35,373 nucleotides of DNA. It comes from Thermotogaceae bacterium (lineage in GTDB: Bacteria; Thermotogota; Thermotogae; MWEM01). The notes under the pieces were generated by a model. It had not been told where the DNA came from. It made no database searches and saw only the letters and a list, made by a program, of their open reading frames with translations. The translations under genes were made by a program, and so were the position numbers. This document shows, in pieces, positions 24,850 to 33,733 of this stretch. Where the stretch lies: assembly GCA_030445775.1 (NCBI GenBank), contig JASUTC010000010.1:1-35373 (forward strand), in the 5' to 3' direction. The first letter of the stretch is position 1, and each line of letters opens with the position of its first letter.

Positions 24850-26267
24850 GAATGAATTTTAATCATATTAGTAGTACCGGCTTTACCCCATGGAATCCCT
24901 GCCGTGATTAATATCTTTTCCCTTTTTCTGACCAAACCAATTTCCAATAATTTTGATACGCCTTTGTCTATCATTTCATCTGTGTTTTTTGTTTCAGGTA
25001 TTAACACGGGAGTTACACCTCCTACCAATGAAAGGGTATAATACGTTTCTATGCTCGGTGTGATGCCAATAAGATTTGCGTCAGGTTTAAAACTGGATAC
25101 TATACGAGCTGTATGTCCCGTTACCGTTGAAGTGACAATAATGTTGATTCCCAATTGCCTGCATATTGCCTTACAAGATTTTGCAATGGCCCCTTCATCG
25201 GATGTAATGTGTTCATCCTTCAGATACTCCTCAGTTCGTTTATTGTAAATCAGCTCAAATAGCTCTTCTTCTGTTTTTTGCGCAATTCGATTCATAACTT
25301 TTACAGCCTTTACGGGATATTTCCCGATAGTCGTCTCCCCCGATAGCATAACAGCATCTGTACCATCAATGATGGCATTAGCAATATCGGTTGCCTCGGC
25401 CCTTGTCGGTCTGGGATTTTCAACCATGGATTCCAGCATTTGAGTTGCCGTTATCACCGGCTTACTTTGGGTGTTTGCCATTTTAATAATCAACTTTTGG
25501 GCAACAGGTACTTCTTCTGTTGGGATTTCTACACCCAGATCTCCTCTGGCTACCATAACACCGTTGGCTTTATAGATGATGCTTTTTAAATGCTGCATGG
25601 CCTGTTTTGTTTCTATTTTTGCAATGATAGGGATGTTTGCCTTGTATTTCCTTTGTATATCCCGACAGAGATCCAAATCATCCGGAGTTCTGACGAAAGA
25701 CTGACCAAAGTAATCAACGTGCTCTTTCGCCCCAAGTTTTATGTACTCTTTATCTTTATCTGTCAAAGGTGGAAGACCTATATTAACTCCGGGGACGTTG
25801 ATCCCCTTATTATTCGATATTGTTCCCGAATTTAGAACGCGGGTTTTAATCATGTCTTCTTCTCTTTCTATGACTTTTAATGCAATCAACCCATCATATA
25901 AGAGAATTAAATCACCTTGTCTGACATCTTTTGAAAGATTAGCATAACTGATGGAACACTTGTGATTATCCCCAATGATTTCTTCAGAGTATAAAGTGAA
26001 TTCCTGACCTTGCTCAAGTTCCACTTCAGGTTTATTAAATTTTCCCGTTCTTATTTTGGGCCCTTCAAGATCCAACAAAATTCCCAAAGGAAGTTGTAAT
26101 TCTTCTCTGAGCTTTTTGATTCGGGCTATAACTTTCAGGTGATCCTCAGGGGTTTCATGAGATGTATTCAGTCGAAAAACGTTTACTCCTGCATTAATTA
26201 ATTCCCTGAGCATTGGCTCTTCTCTTGATGCAGGACCGAGTGTAGCTACAATTTTCGTTCTTCGCAT
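24843..26267 (-). CDS. pyk: Pyruvate kinase
   Basis: A 474-residue enzyme converting phosphoenolpyruvate and ADP to pyruvate and ATP. It shows the N-terminal TKIVATLGPAS and RLNTSHET, the B domain (about 70-165), the active-site region MVARGDLGVEIP and ITATQMLESMVENPRPTRAEATDIANAIIDGTDAVMLSGET, and a regulatory C domain. The RLNTSH form, instead of the common RLNFSHG, is as I remember it in Thermotoga. It lies 19 bases after pfkA, pairing the two irreversible steps of glycolysis in one operon. Confidence 0.97.
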   Translation of the reverse strand: MRRTKIVATLGPASREEPMLRELINAGVNVFRLNTSHETPEDHLKVIARIKKLREELQLPLGILLDLEGPKIRTGKFNKPEVELEQGQEFTLYSEEIIGDNHKCSISYANLSKDVRQGDLILLYDGLIALKVIEREEDMIKTRVLNSGTISNNKGINVPGVNIGLPPLTDKDKEYIKLGAKEHVDYFGQSFVRTPDDLDLCRDIQRKYKANIPIIAKIETKQAMQHLKSIIYKANGVMVARGDLGVEIPTEEVPVAQKLIIKMANTQSKPVITATQMLESMVENPRPTRAEATDIANAIIDGTDAVMLSGETTIGKYPVKAVKVMNRIAQKTEEELFELIYNKRTEEYLKDEHITSDEGAIAKSCKAICRQLGINIIVTSTVTGHTARIVSSFKPDANLIGITPSIETYYTLSLVGGVTPVLIPETKNTDEMIDKGVSKLLEIGLVRKREKILITAGIPWGKAGTTNMIKIHSC

Positions 26268-26286
26268 TTAATATTCACCACCATCG

Positions 26287-27252
26287 TTAAGATAGAATAT
26301 ATGATAATTTATACAATTCCATATTAATGGGTTTCTTTCTCCCTAAAATCTCTTCATATGGGACCCTTGCCATTGTATTAGCCTGTAATCCAATCATTTT
26401 ACCAAAGTCACCGTCTAATATTGCTTGAACGGCGTGCAATCCCATTCTGGTAGACAGACTGCGATCGAATGCAGAAGGGCTTCCCCCACGTTGCACATGA
26501 CCTAAAATTGTAATCCTTGTTTCATATCCTATCTTGTGTTCTAAATGTCTTGATACGGTGTATGCACTGGCTGCACCTTCGGCAACGATAATGATACTGT
26601 TTATTTTACCCCTTTTTCTTTCTTCCAATAATCGATCTGAAAGTTTATCATAGTCTACGGGAACCTCGGGGATAATGGCAGCTTCTGAACCGGTTATAAT
26701 GGCTGTCATAAGCGCAATGTACCCATTTTCTCTCCCCATGACCTCAACGATAAATGCCCTCTCATGGGAGGAAGCGGTATCTTTTAATTTCTGCACGGCC
26801 TCCATTGTAGTATTCAAACAGGTATCAACACCGATGCACATATCTGTTCCAAATATATCATTGTCGATACTCCCGGGGATTCCAATAGTAGGGATTCCAT
26901 GGTCTGCATCAAGAAAAGCAGCTCCATGTAAGCTTCCGTCTCCACCGATGACAACAAGGGCTTCAATTTCATGTTTTTTTAGGATTTGTGCTGCCTCATC
27001 TCTTACATTCGTCACTTTAAATTCAGGGCATCTCGCTGTTCGAAGAAATGTACCGCCTTTTTCCATAATACCTGACACATCCCTAAATTCAAGCTTGTGG
27101 ATATCTTCATCAAGGAGACCCGCATAACCCCGGAATATTCCATAGACCTCTAAATCGCTTTTAATGCCATATCTTACTATAGCCCTAACGGCTGCATTCA
27201 TTCCCGGAGAATCTCCACCACTTGTTAATACTGCAATTCGCTTTACTGCCAT
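26287..27252 (-). CDS. pfkA: ATP-dependent 6-phosphofructokinase
   Basis: A 321-residue group A phosphofructokinase. [15 protein letters not shown] and GGDGSLHGA (Gly106, the form used by ATP-dependent enzymes; PPi enzymes have Asp) bind ATP, and Asp132 in PGSIDND is the catalytic base. [12 protein letters not shown] and [15 protein letters not shown] complete the sugar-phosphate and effector sites. Ser replaces the usual Thr in PGTIDND, a mild change. AGGAGG precedes the ATG. Pyk follows by 19 bases, and a protein of unknown function ends one base upstream. Confidence 0.97.
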   Translation of the reverse strand: MAVKRIAVLTSGGDSPGMNAAVRAIVRYGIKSDLEVYGIFRGYAGLLDEDIHKLEFRDVSGIMEKGGTFLRTARCPEFKVTNVRDEAAQILKKHEIEALVVIGGDGSLHGAAFLDADHGIPTIGIPGSIDNDIFGTDMCIGVDTCLNTTMEAVQKLKDTASSHERAFIVEVMGRENGYIALMTAIITGSEAAIIPEVPVDYDKLSDRLLEERKRGKINSIIIVAEGAASAYTVSRHLEHKIGYETRITILGHVQRGGSPSAFDRSLSTRMGLHAVQAILDGDFGKMIGLQANTMARVPYEEILGRKKPINMELYKLSYILS

Positions 27253-27253
27253 A

Positions 27254-27739
27254 TTAAGAAACCTCCTGTTTTTGATTTAAAATCCTTCTGGCATCCTTTG
27301 CTGAAACTAACACTATATCTTGAAGTTGTTCAATTCTGTTATTCTTACAAAGAGAGACAATGTCGATTAAGACAATCAATCCTTCATCAGATTCAAAGGT
27401 AACAACGTCTTTTATTCCCAAAGCTCCAATCAGATAGATGACAAAGTCTTCTTGAGTTAATTCCAGTTCTAAGCTGAATTCGTTTATGATCTTTGCTGCC
27501 TTTTGTTTTAGATGTTTGATCTCATCATTTTTCTGTTTTATTCTATCTAAAAATGGTCTTCCCGTATTTTTTAATATTTTATCAAGAGTGTTGTCATCTA
27601 ATGCCAGTTTTTTATTATAACCACTCATGAACTCCCTATTTTCTTCACAATACTCTTTCCAAAAATCCTTCCATTCTGACCGGTCATGTTGCAAGATTCT
27701 AAAAAAATCCTGAGACTTTTCTCTTAATATACTTCGCAA
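27254..27739 (-). CDS. Conserved-looking protein of unknown function
   Basis: A 161-residue soluble protein I do not recognise. It is highly charged and mostly helical in the first 100 residues ([26 protein letters not shown]; a possible coiled coil [23 protein letters not shown]). A beta-strand-containing part follows ([20 protein letters not shown]). No signal peptide or membrane segment is seen. It begins with TTG, supported by AGAGG 6 bases upstream, and ends one base before pfkA, so it is translated as part of the operon. Confidence 0.75.
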   Translation of the reverse strand: MRSILREKSQDFFRILQHDRSEWKDFWKEYCEENREFMSGYNKKLALDDNTLDKILKNTGRPFLDRIKQKNDEIKHLKQKAAKIINEFSLELELTQEDFVIYLIGALGIKDVVTFESDEGLIVLIDIVSLCKNNRIEQLQDIVLVSAKDARRILNQKQEVS

Positions 27740-27749
27740 TACACACCTC

Positions 27750-28379
27750 TCAACTGTATTTTCGCTTGAATAAGCCTAAGACAAGATCCACTTCGCCTTT
27801 TCCGATTCCCAATTTTTTGGCAATCTCTTCAGCTTCCATTCCCTCAGAAGACATATTCATAATTTTGTGTTCCAGAGAGCTATTCTTTAAATCGGGTGGA
27901 TTAATAAATTCTTCTTCAAAGGTGAAGTGATCCTCTTCTTTTCTTTCATTAGACTTTTCTTCAATAATCTTATCTTTTTCATTTGCTTCACTTTCAATCT
28001 TAATCGATTTATTATCGCTTTTTTCTGGTTCTACCGGTTTTGTTTGATTAGTTTTTAATTGAAGCTCTCCTGTTTTAGTTTCAATTTCACTTAATGTTTT
28101 GGTTGTATCCGACAAAATGGATGATAATCTGAAATACATCTCATTGGCTTCCCTTAAAAGCTTGTTCATTTCTTCAATCTTATTTTCCATGGCAGTGAGT
28201 TTTGTGGCTGAAATATGCTGAAACTTGCTGATTAATTCCAGCACCCTGTCTTCAAATGCAGATAAATCTATCTCCATTTCTGTATTCTTTGTCTTTGTCC
28301 TTTTCAGAAAAATCAAACTGAAAACAACGATGATGACCAACGTTAAGATAGTAACTGTTGTTATTAAAAAATCAGACAT
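27750..28379 (-). CDS. Membrane-anchored coiled-coil protein with C-terminal HTH-like motif
   Basis: A 209-residue protein. One N-terminal membrane segment (FLITTVTILTLVIIVVFSLIFL) is followed by a coiled coil (about 35-105), an acidic and lysine-rich linker (about 110-165), and the C-terminal helical motif IMNMSSEGMEAEEIAKKLGIGKGEVDLVLGLFKRK. This architecture and final motif resemble DUF6115/SwrB-like proteins of Gram-positives, but I make that match from memory. The C-terminal motif looks like a helix-turn-helix yet is tethered to the membrane, so protein binding is as likely as DNA binding. The ribosome site is weak (AGGGG, 14 bases away). Confidence 0.72.
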   Translation of the reverse strand: MSDFLITTVTILTLVIIVVFSLIFLKRTKTKNTEMEIDLSAFEDRVLELISKFQHISATKLTAMENKIEEMNKLLREANEMYFRLSSILSDTTKTLSEIETKTGELQLKTNQTKPVEPEKSDNKSIKIESEANEKDKIIEEKSNERKEEDHFTFEEEFINPPDLKNSSLEHKIMNMSSEGMEAEEIAKKLGIGKGEVDLVLGLFKRKYS

Positions 28380-28410
28380 CTGGTTTGTATCTGCCCCTTA
28401 TCATATGAGT

Positions 28411-28842
28411 TTATTCAGCTTCTTCTTTCGATAATCTTTGTTCGATTTTTTCAAGCTTCTCTAAGATCTTATTAAAATCTTCTTTCTTCACATACTCATC
28501 TTCACCGGATACATCTTTTTTTGTTTCGTTGAATTTTTTCTGAAGGTCTTCAGGGATATATTTTTCGTAGTATTTCTTTGCTTCTTCTGTACTGATTTTC
28601 CCGCTTTGTTTCAAGTCTTCAAGTAATTCACTCACTCTTTTTTTCATGTACATGGAAAAACCAAGACTGAGGGATAAGGGGCTTAATTGTTCTTTAAGAT
28701 GTTCACCTTCTCTTAAATCCTCAAACATCCTTTTTGCTTCTTCTTGAGTGATTTTTCCTCTTTTAACCAATTCCTCCGTTCTTTTTTTCATTTCGGAGAC
28801 TGCTCCAACACCCATGAAAAATACATCATCAAATAGTGACAT
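28411..28842 (-). CDS. Phasin-like coiled-coil protein with internal repeat
   Basis: A 143-residue, strongly charged, helical protein resembling small PhaF/'polyhydroxyalkanoate synthesis regulator phasin' entries. It carries two similar blocks: MKKRTEELVKRGKITQEEAKRMFEDL near residue 18, and MKKRVSELLEDLKQSGKISTEEAKKYYEKY near residue 66. A C-terminal coiled coil follows (FNKILEKLEKIEQRLSKEE). Such proteins are common upstream of or beside UbiB-like kinases. It starts one base after the kinase stop with a GGAGGAAG site. A role in polyester storage is not implied. Confidence 0.75.
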   Translation of the reverse strand: MSLFDDVFFMGVGAVSEMKKRTEELVKRGKITQEEAKRMFEDLREGEHLKEQLSPLSLSLGFSMYMKKRVSELLEDLKQSGKISTEEAKKYYEKYIPEDLQKKFNETKKDVSGEDEYVKKEDFNKILEKLEKIEQRLSKEEAE

Positions 28843-28843
28843 T

Positions 28844-30421
28844 TTACTTCCTCCTTCCTTCTGTTAAGAATTCATAAATGACAAAAATGCCTAAAATAAA
28901 AACCCCTGCATAAGCCAAAAACTGATTATCAAAATTTTTAATACTGATCAATAATGCCGCAATAACGATAGATATGGCAAGGCTGTTTAATCCATTCATC
29001 AGACCGTGCAGAATCCGCTCAATTCGTGTTGATTCTATGTCCAATTTGATCTTTCCTGTATCAAAGATCTTTTGAATGTTCTTGATTTTTCGGGGTGACA
29101 TCAAAAAATTCCAAAGAAATTCATCTTCCAATGCATCCATTCTGTCAGAGTAAAGACTTATCCATCTTGTACGTAAATAATCTTCCGTAAAACGGATGGC
29201 GTTGAAAGTAGGGTCGAGTTTTCGTGCAATTCCCTCTATCATCAGGATAACCTTCCCCATCAGCAGCAATTGTCCGGGTACATGGATCTTGTAGGATCTA
29301 ATTAATTTGAATGTTTCCATAATCAAATCCGACATGCTGAACTCCGTTAATGGTTTACCGTAGTATTTGGAAAACATGATCTTCACATCTTCTGAAAAAC
29401 TATCCGAATTATCCATCGAAAAATGCTCTGTAATGATAAGGGTTAAAAATTCCGCGTCTCTTCTCGTTAATGCCAGAACCATTTCCAATAAGAATCTTCT
29501 GGTATATTTATCTACTACACTGACCTGGCCAAAATCGATATAGTACAATCGGTTGTTCTTGGTTGCGATCAAATTTCCAGGATGAGGATCATTGTGTAGA
29601 AAACCGATCATAAAAACCTGTTGGAACATGCAATCGGCTCCCGCTTGGACTAATAGGGATTTATCTATTTTGATCGGTATACTATCGTCATCCATGTCCA
29701 ATAGATCGGAAAAACGAATTCCAGGTATATAATCCATCACCAGCACACTTTCAGAGCATAATCGAAAATAAGGCTTTGGAGCAAATATGACATCATTCAT
29801 GCGGAAAGAATGATTGAACCGTTTCAGAGCTTCAGCTTCGGAAAATAAATTCATTTCTCTGTTGATAGCCAATCCAAATTCGTTCACAAGATTTTCAAGA
29901 TCGAAATCTTTAAAGACCGGAAATCTTTTCACAAAGTTTGCCATATTTCTTAAAACTTCAATGTCTGTTTGAACGATTTTTTGTATACCTGGACGCCTGA
30001 TCTTTATCACCACTTCAGTTCCGTCAAATAACAAGGCACGATGAACTTGTGCGATTGATGCAGCGGCTAATGGCTTTTCCTGAATATAAAGAAAATGATT
30101 TTCCCATTCGGGAATAGATTCTTTCAGTTGCATCATAAAATCAGTATATTTTATTGGAGGTACGTCATCCTGTAATCTTCTCAATTCGTTGATGATATCA
30201 ACAGGCAGTATATCGTACCGGGTAGACAGCATTTGTCCGAGTTTAATGAATGTTGTCCCAAGTTCTTCCAAAGCATGTCTTATACGGATACCCCTATCAA
30301 CTGGATGTTTTTTCAAACTGATTTTTCTGAAAAGGTAACCCAATCCGTATTTGGAAAAGACCTCTATTATTTGAAAAAAACGGTTACGGTTACTTTTTCT
30401 GGAAATATTTTCATTTTCCAT
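28844..30421 (-). CDS. ABC1/UbiB-family atypical kinase
   Basis: A 525-residue UbiB/ADCK-type protein. It has the family KxGQ motif (TTFIKLGQMLSTRYDILP), AAASIAQVHRA (the Ala-rich nucleotide loop), VVIKIRRPGI (catalytic-domain lysine), HNDPHPGNL and YYIDFGQV (metal-binding Asp). Two C-terminal membrane helices follow (LAISIVIAALLISI, FLAYAGVFILGIFVIYEFL). Family members support isoprenoid-quinone or other lipid metabolism as ATPases. A strictly fermentative host may lack ubiquinone, so the partner is unknown. It is first in the seven-gene operon containing pfkA and pyk, with a GGAGG site. Confidence 0.92.
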   Translation of the reverse strand: MENENISRKSNRNRFFQIIEVFSKYGLGYLFRKISLKKHPVDRGIRIRHALEELGTTFIKLGQMLSTRYDILPVDIINELRRLQDDVPPIKYTDFMMQLKESIPEWENHFLYIQEKPLAAASIAQVHRALLFDGTEVVIKIRRPGIQKIVQTDIEVLRNMANFVKRFPVFKDFDLENLVNEFGLAINREMNLFSEAEALKRFNHSFRMNDVIFAPKPYFRLCSESVLVMDYIPGIRFSDLLDMDDDSIPIKIDKSLLVQAGADCMFQQVFMIGFLHNDPHPGNLIATKNNRLYYIDFGQVSVVDKYTRRFLLEMVLALTRRDAEFLTLIITEHFSMDNSDSFSEDVKIMFSKYYGKPLTEFSMSDLIMETFKLIRSYKIHVPGQLLLMGKVILMIEGIARKLDPTFNAIRFTEDYLRTRWISLYSDRMDALEDEFLWNFLMSPRKIKNIQKIFDTGKIKLDIESTRIERILHGLMNGLNSLAISIVIAALLISIKNFDNQFLAYAGVFILGIFVIYEFLTEGRRK

Positions 30422-30441
30422 ATTGCCTCCTTGTATGAATA

Positions 30442-30450
30442 ATTATAGCA
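30442..30450 (-). promoter_or_regulatory. Extended -10 promoter of ubiB-pfkA-pyk operon
   Basis: Minus-strand TGCTATAAT lies 21 bases upstream of the ubiB-like ATG, giving a short leader. The 11-base string TATGCTATAAT is identical to that at the glgP promoter. No clear -35 is present. Confidence 0.6.
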
Positions 30451-30707
30451 TATATTCTTTTATCAGCATGTGCACTTATGTCAAACAAAATAAAATACTC
30501 GTTAAAAGGATAATATTGATATATATAGCAAAGTTTGCTTCTGTTGAGAGTTTATGTCGTCTGATATTTATGATCTTGTTTTGTATAATAATTAATAAAA
30601 TATGTAGTATATTAAAGAAATATAGAATATTGATGCTCTTATTATGGGAGATAATAGATAATCGATATTATTTGGTAATAACCGGACTTTAACAAAAGGA
30701 ATTTTTT

Positions 30708-30716
30708 TGCTATAAT
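30708..30716 (+). promoter_or_regulatory. Extended -10 promoter of the lacI-led operon
   Basis: TGCTATAAT on the plus strand lies 39 bases before the LacI ATG. The weak -35 candidate TTTAAC is 17 bases upstream of the TATAAT. The -10 abuts a LacI-type operator. Confidence 0.65.
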
Positions 30717-30729
30717 GGAAGCGTTTCCA
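30716..30729. promoter_or_regulatory. LacI-family operator
   Basis: TGGAAGCGTTTCCA is a near-perfect palindrome centred on CG, with one mismatched base pair, the standard form of LacI/GalR-family operators. It begins at the last base of the -10 and covers the probable transcription start, so the LacI protein encoded 26 bases downstream probably represses its own operon here. Confidence 0.7.
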
Positions 30730-30755
30730 AGTCAATAATCAAGTGCGGTGTAAAG

Positions 30756-31748
30756 ATGAAAAACAAAACAGTTACTATACGCGATGTTGCGAGGGAAGCA
30801 GGTGTTGGTGTTGGAACTGTTTCCAGAGTTTTGAATTCAGGTTCCGTTAAAGAAGACACGCGTAAAAAGATACAGGAGACTATCAAAAAACTCGGTTATA
30901 AACCAAATATGTTTGCCAGGACCCTTGCTGGAGGTAAATCAAAACGTATATTGGCCTTAATGCCTGAGGTAAAATCGGAATTTCATTGGCGCTTGTTGGA
31001 AAGCTTCGATCATGAAATAGATAAAGAAGATTATCAAAGCATTATCTACCCATTAATCTCGAAAAAGCGCTACGATGCATTAATTAACAACCCTTCTTTT
31101 GCCCAAGAAGTAGAAGGTGTTGTGATAATGACCATCACACCGAATATTTTTGATGACGGCATTCGTGTAAAAGTTCCTGTAGTTCTTATTGAAGAATTTC
31201 GTGAAAACTACAGTTGTGTTTATTTGAATAACCTTAAAGGCGGAAGGATTGCGGCTAATCACCTTTTAGAAAGAGATATCACAAAGTTTTATGCCATCTA
31301 TTCTTCTGCAGCGAATCCCTATATAAAAAACGAGCACATGAAAGAGCGAATAACTGGGTTTAAGAATACATTAAAAAGCAAAGGGATAGTTTTCACAGAA
31401 GATCAAATTATCTATGCAGACTACAGTCTCGGACCCAGTAATGAGATGATAAAGCTGATGTTGACTGAAACAAAACGGCCGGGAATATTTGCCATGACTG
31501 ATAACTTTGCCCTTCTCGTTATGCAGGTTGCTTCCACGATAGGCTTAATTCCTGGGAAAGATTTTTTTCTGGTTGGTTACGATAATCAAACTTGGACTGA
31601 AAAGGCTGGTTTGACTACGATTGAACAACCGATAGAGGAATTTGGTAAGGTTGGGGCACAACTTTTGATGGAAAGAATCAAGAATCCCGATGCACCTTTA
31701 CGACAAATAGAATTCCCGCCTTTGCTAATAAAGAGAAATACTACATAA
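30756..31748 (+). CDS. LacI-family transcriptional repressor
   Basis: A 330-residue repressor. The N-terminal helix-turn-helix and hinge helix (TIRDVAREAGVGVGTVSRVLN.. KLGYKPNMFARTLAGGKSKRI) are followed by a periplasmic-binding-protein-like effector domain (VEGVVIMTITPNIFDDG; MTDNFALLVMQVASTIGLIPGKDFFLVGYDN; LTTIEQPIEEFGKVGAQLLMERI). It leads an operon with a sugar ABC transporter and a GH13 enzyme, so the inducer is probably an alpha-glucoside or its breakdown product. A matching operator lies at its promoter. GGTG precedes the ATG. Confidence 0.95.
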   Translation: MKNKTVTIRDVAREAGVGVGTVSRVLNSGSVKEDTRKKIQETIKKLGYKPNMFARTLAGGKSKRILALMPEVKSEFHWRLLESFDHEIDKEDYQSIIYPLISKKRYDALINNPSFAQEVEGVVIMTITPNIFDDGIRVKVPVVLIEEFRENYSCVYLNNLKGGRIAANHLLERDITKFYAIYSSAANPYIKNEHMKERITGFKNTLKSKGIVFTEDQIIYADYSLGPSNEMIKLMLTETKRPGIFAMTDNFALLVMQVASTIGLIPGKDFFLVGYDNQTWTEKAGLTTIEQPIEEFGKVGAQLLMERIKNPDAPLRQIEFPPLLIKRNTT

Positions 31749-31762
31749 AAGGAGGTTAGTTT

Positions 31763-32833
31763 ATGGGAAAGACTCCAACGGGAAATATCCTGAAACAGGA
31801 ACAATCATTGGCGTATAAGCTCCTTCTACCAACGTTAATTGTTTTAGCGCTTGTGGCCATTTATCCACTCGGTCAAGTGATTGTTACCAGTTTTACCAAC
31901 AGGGTATTTGCCAGCGACCAAGAGACAAAGTTCGTTGGATTTGACAACTACGCACAGCTTCTCGGTGTGACGTTTAAAGAACTGGAACCAAAAAAAGACA
32001 AGGAAACCGGCGAAATTATAAGAAATGAAGAAACCGGAGAGATCGAGTACGAAAGAGCCATTATGGTATTGCCCAGAACGCCAAACCGTTACAAGGAATT
32101 GTTTCAGTTTAACTGGTTTGGAAAAAGAATTGTAGTGGGTGCACGTGACCCTGAATTCTTAGGGGCTGTTGGTAATACGTTGGTGTTTACGTTCTTTTCA
32201 GTCTTGTTGGAAACGATTATCGGTTTATTTCTCGCATTAGTTGTCAACAGTAATTTCAAGGCAAAAGGCCTGATGCGAACCACGATGTTGATACCTTGGG
32301 CAGTTATCACCGTTGTATCGGCAAGAATTTGGCAATGGATGTTACAACCCGGAACAGCTGGATTCTTTAACATGATTATGTATAGACTTGGTTTATCTGA
32401 TGGACAAGCATCATTTTTAACCAATTCCGCCTTGCAGATGCCTACCATGGTCATGGTTGATGTTTGGAAAACTGCTCCTTATATGGCTTTGCTTCTTTTA
32501 GCAGGGTTGCAGATGATCCCTAAAGAATTATATGAAGCTTCTGAGGTGGATGGCGCTGGGAAGATCAGACAATTTTTTCAAATAACTTTGCCTCTTTTAA
32601 GGCCTTCACTGGCCGTAGCGCTGATTTTTAGAACACTTGATGCACTGAGGGTATTTGATGTGTTCCAGGTGCTGATGTCCAGTAAGATGTATTCAATGGC
32701 CTCCTATAATTATTTCCAATTGATTCAGAATAGAGCAATGGGGTTATCATCTGCAGTTGGAATGATTATCTTTGTCATCATCATGATATTCTCTATCATC
32801 TATATCCGAGCATTTGGAGTTGATCAAACATGA
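31763..32833 (+). CDS. Sugar ABC transporter permease (MalF type)
   Basis: A 356-residue permease with six hydrophobic segments. Between the first two (about residues 65-115) it has a charged extracytoplasmic insert (LEPKKDKETGEIIRNEETGEIEYERAI), longer than in many small MalF proteins. The EAA loop is YEASEVDGAGKIRQFFQITLPLLRPS. AAAGGAGG precedes the ATG. It overlaps the next permease by ATGA. With the downstream binding protein and GH13 enzyme it suggests an alpha-glucoside importer; no ATPase is encoded up to the right edge. Confidence 0.93.
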   Translation: MGKTPTGNILKQEQSLAYKLLLPTLIVLALVAIYPLGQVIVTSFTNRVFASDQETKFVGFDNYAQLLGVTFKELEPKKDKETGEIIRNEETGEIEYERAIMVLPRTPNRYKELFQFNWFGKRIVVGARDPEFLGAVGNTLVFTFFSVLLETIIGLFLALVVNSNFKAKGLMRTTMLIPWAVITVVSARIWQWMLQPGTAGFFNMIMYRLGLSDGQASFLTNSALQMPTMVMVDVWKTAPYMALLLLAGLQMIPKELYEASEVDGAGKIRQFFQITLPLLRPSLAVALIFRTLDALRVFDVFQVLMSSKMYSMASYNYFQLIQNRAMGLSSAVGMIIFVIIMIFSIIYIRAFGVDQT

Positions 32834-33693
32834 GAAGACAAACTAAAAAGAAGATCAACAAGGTTTTATTCTGGGTTGTTGTCGTCTTCGTTTTTATCTA
32901 TCTCGTTTTCCCGTTTTATTGGGCACTTAATTCGTCTTTCAAAACGGAAAATCAGTTAATGATGACACCGGCGACGTTTGTACCAAGAGATGCAGAGGGG
33001 AATTTTGCCCCCACATTTGAAAACTACAAATCGGTTTTAACCAATCCCACATTCATGAGGGCCATACTGAACAGTACCATTGTAGGTGGTGTTACAACTC
33101 TTATTGCATTGGTTATTGGATCTTTTTCGGCATTCGCATTGGGTAAACTACGATTTAAAGGGAAAAAATTGTTCCTTTATTTGGTCTTATCAATGACCAT
33201 GTTCCCTCAAGTAACGGTATTAGCCGGTTTATATGCGGTAATTAATACTTTGGGAATATCAGCGATGCTCAGTATGATTTTATCTTATATGATCTTTACA
33301 CTACCGTTTACGACCTGGGTTTTGACAACATTCTTCAAAGAACTACCGGTTGAAATCATGCAGTCAGCACAGGTGGATGGTGCCACAGCTTTTCAGACGT
33401 TTTATTATATATTAATGCCGCTAACGGCACCTGCAATGGTAACAACGGGGCTTCTAGCTTTTATCGCAGCTTGGAATGAGTACTTATTTGCTTTAACCTT
33501 TACAAGTATTGAAACACAGGCTAGGACGATACCGGTCGCCATTTCATTGTTCACGGGAAAAATTGCCAGACAGGAGCCATTTGGCGAAATCATGGCCGGT
33601 GCGATATTAGTAACAATACCAATTGTCATACTGGTGTTAGTCTTCCAGAGAAGGATTGTAGCAGGATTAACTGCAGGCGCAGTTAAAGGATAA
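32830..33693 (+). CDS. Sugar ABC transporter permease (MalG type)
   Basis: A 287-residue inner-membrane permease with six hydrophobic segments, the EAA-loop region EIMQSAQVDGATAFQTFYYILMPLTAPAM (QSA in place of EAA) and the C-terminal GLTAGAVKG. It overlaps the first permease by 4 bases and lies 40 bases before the binding-protein gene. That spacer contains a small GC-rich hairpin (CGGGTAGAACCCG) with no T run. Confidence 0.93.
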   Translation: MRRQTKKKINKVLFWVVVVFVFIYLVFPFYWALNSSFKTENQLMMTPATFVPRDAEGNFAPTFENYKSVLTNPTFMRAILNSTIVGGVTTLIALVIGSFSAFALGKLRFKGKKLFLYLVLSMTMFPQVTVLAGLYAVINTLGISAMLSMILSYMIFTLPFTTWVLTTFFKELPVEIMQSAQVDGATAFQTFYYILMPLTAPAMVTTGLLAFIAAWNEYLFALTFTSIETQARTIPVAISLFTGKIARQEPFGEIMAGAILVTIPIVILVLVFQRRIVAGLTAGAVKG

Positions 33694-33733
33694 AAAGAAC
33701 GGGTAGAACCCGAAAATTCAAGGAGGTTGAATT

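Larger units (their letters stand above)
30422..30755. other. Intergenic region between divergent ubiB-like and lacI operons
   Basis: These 334 bases are very AT-rich and contain no convincing gene. The 89-codon frame on the plus strand has no ribosome site and an unnatural composition. The region holds the minus-strand promoter near 30445 and the plus-strand promoter and operator at 30708-30729. Nothing was recognised in the middle (about 30480-30680). Confidence 0.6.

Noticed and set aside
26675-27127. 150-residue plus-strand ORF
   Set aside because: Antisense shadow of pfkA.
30423-30692. 89-residue plus-strand ORF in the ubiB/lacI spacer
   Set aside because: No ribosome site, odd composition, and it covers the minus-strand promoter; likely a chance frame in AT-rich DNA.
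33700-33712. Hairpin CGGGTAGAACCCG between permease and binding-protein genes as a terminator
   Set aside because: Only a 5-base stem, followed by an A-rich rather than T-rich run on the plus strand; at most a weak RNA-stability element.
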